From Siderastrea radians (lineage: Eukaryota > Cnidaria > Anthozoa > Scleractinia > Rhizangiidae): a stretch of 64,000 bases of DNA. Positions 62,944-64,000 of the stretch are shown here, piece after piece; the stretch's first letter is position 1; each line of letters starts with the position of its first letter. The stretch spans positions 20,593,701-20,657,700 of the forward strand of contig OZ024890.1 of the NCBI GenBank assembly GCA_964017195.1. The letters run 5' to 3'. The notes under the pieces are model-generated. The model was given only the letters and a program-made list of their open reading frames with translations. It ran no database searches and was not told the origin of the DNA. A program made the position numbers and the translations under genes.

Positions 62944-63350
62944 TCTTAAAGAGTTTACACTGGCTTCCGATGAAAGAAAGAATTATTTTTAAAATTCTCC
63001 TGGTCGCGTACAAAATCCTCCATGGCTTTGCTCCAGCCTATTTAAAATGAGCTGCTACTTAACGACACGCCTCATCGTTTACTACGATCAAGTAGCTTAA
63101 ACCTACTGTCCATTCCAAAGACTAAAACGGTTACCTATGGTGACAGATCCTTTTCAGTCATGGCACCAAAGCTCTGGAATGACTTGCCCATTATAATCAA
63201 ACAGTGTTCCACAGTTGACTCTTTTAAATTGAGATTAAAAACTTTTCTTAACAGTGTCTATAGTTAGATTAGGTAAATAACTTATTGTAAAAAGCATTGA
63301 GACTTCCATACAATGTAAAATGCGTTTTTTAAGCATCTTGTTATTATTAT
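62944..63350 (+). pseudogene. LINE (L2/CR1-type) reverse transcriptase C-terminal fragment and 3' tail
   Basis: Reads LHWLPMKERIIFKILLVAYK and ILHGFAPAYLK, stop, then in a shifted frame LLRSSSLNLLSIPKTKTVTY, GDRSFSVMAPKLWNDLP and TVDSFKLRLKTFL: the characteristic C terminus of non-LTR reverse transcriptases of the L2/CR1 group. It ends with TTATTATTATTA, a typical 3' tail. 5'-truncated and disrupted. Confidence 0.82.
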
Positions 63351-63352
63351 TA

Positions 63353-64000
63353 ACCGGCCATCGCCATGGCGACCGCTGGTTTATAAAATGAACATGGTTT
63401 TTCGCGAAAGCAAGTAGGCTTAACATACGAAGAAAGTGCTGTAAAGCTTGTGGTACGGGTACTCAAGAGCGGTACTGTCTTATAAAAGATGCATGCGCAT
63501 ATTAGTCTTCTGAATGTTACCTTCCTATGTTTTTGTCTTTTAATTTACAGTATTTAAGATATGAACGGCGAAGGGTTGTTAAGTTTGGGGTTTTTGTATT
63601 TGTCTTGCATAACGCATGTGCAATTGAGTAAAGGAGCTAATAGGATTGAATGCGAAATTGGCTGTGTTGTCTGATCTAGTTAGTGGTCATGGTGAAAATT
63701 TTTTTAGCGCAGGAGTTTTTTTTTTATTGGGATTGACATTTTGAGGGATGTAAAAATGTGGGAGTCAGAAGGATTTGTGAATGTCGGGAGCATACCACGC
63801 TTCTGTGAATGTGATTTGCTTTGAAAGTTGCGTTTTGTATAGGAGCGGTGTAATATTGTGCTGCGTGAGAGGCGGTTTCCCTTGGCGTTTTATGGGGGGG
63901 GGGGGTGCGAAGTGGATTGTAAGGTTTCTGATTGGCTAACTTGTATTTCACAGCGGACAAAAAGGACAGTTGCGTTTTGCCGGCGTGGGCTAGGAAGAGA
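63353..64000. repeat. Copy 2 of a >=640-bp repeat, inverted relative to 38606-39250
   Basis: Starts at the palindrome CGGCCATCGCCATGGCGACCG and runs to the window edge at CCGGCGTGGGCTAGGAAGAG, colinear with the reverse complement of copy 1. The true end lies outside the window. Confidence 0.8.

Overview
This is a metazoan nuclear window. The family content and repeats (THAP/YqaJ transposon, DIRS-type element, Kolobok-like remnant, many foldback MITEs, and the recurrent spurious peptide 'PENIHTP') suggest an anthozoan, probably a scleractinian coral; that is an inference and I cannot fix the genus. Genes are intron-rich, most of the sequence is AT-rich intron or intergenic DNA packed with transposon debris, and there is no operon structure.

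Positions ~1-40 kb are one minus-strand gene of the metallophosphoesterase/5'-nucleotidase (UshA/CD73) family. I could reconstruct 15 exons with consistent splice sites and phases from the ATG at 39975 down to 2630, encoding about 665 residues with a potentially acylated MGC N terminus, the metallophosphatase core, the 5'-nucleotidase C-terminal domain and a hydrophobic segment. A further Glu/Lys-rich exon at 716-123 may be its tail, but its phase does not join directly. Its introns hold an ISL2EU-like DNA transposon (10.2-14.0 kb: decayed YqaJ nuclease plus THAP/DDE transposase), a Kolobok-like remnant with TTAA duplication (17.3-19.5 kb) with a MITE nested inside, a deleted DIRS/Ngaro-like element with split direct repeats (26.0-28.1 kb), pogo/Tigger-like termini, tRNA-derived SINEs and several copies of a foldback repeat. 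A damaged copy of exon 1 lies upstream at 40.55-40.72 kb.

Positions ~41-47 kb hold a Mutator-like MITE with a 9-bp duplication, a hammerhead-like RNA motif (minus strand), degenerate tandem repeats, and one intact intronless plus-strand gene (44919-46031), a 370-aa type II membrane protein with a glycosyltransferase-like lumenal domain.

Positions ~47.5-64 kb are repeats almost throughout: MITEs with TTA duplications, a second hammerhead-like motif between AT microsatellites, a large foldback with CCCGGAACAC tandem arms (54.4-56.4 kb), a structurally complete 4,008-bp LTR element (56429-60436; 926-bp LTRs, TATC duplication) that encodes only a Gag-like protein, AGGCACA minisatellites on both sides of it, a MITE of GGCTAGCC/CCGGCA palindromes, a LINE 3' end, and a long inverted repeat shared with 38.6-39.3 kb that runs off the end of the window.

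The most unusual items are the two hammerhead-like motifs whose stems covary, the gag-only LTR element, the split-direct-repeat element, and the set of five unrelated foldback elements that all carry TTA target duplications.
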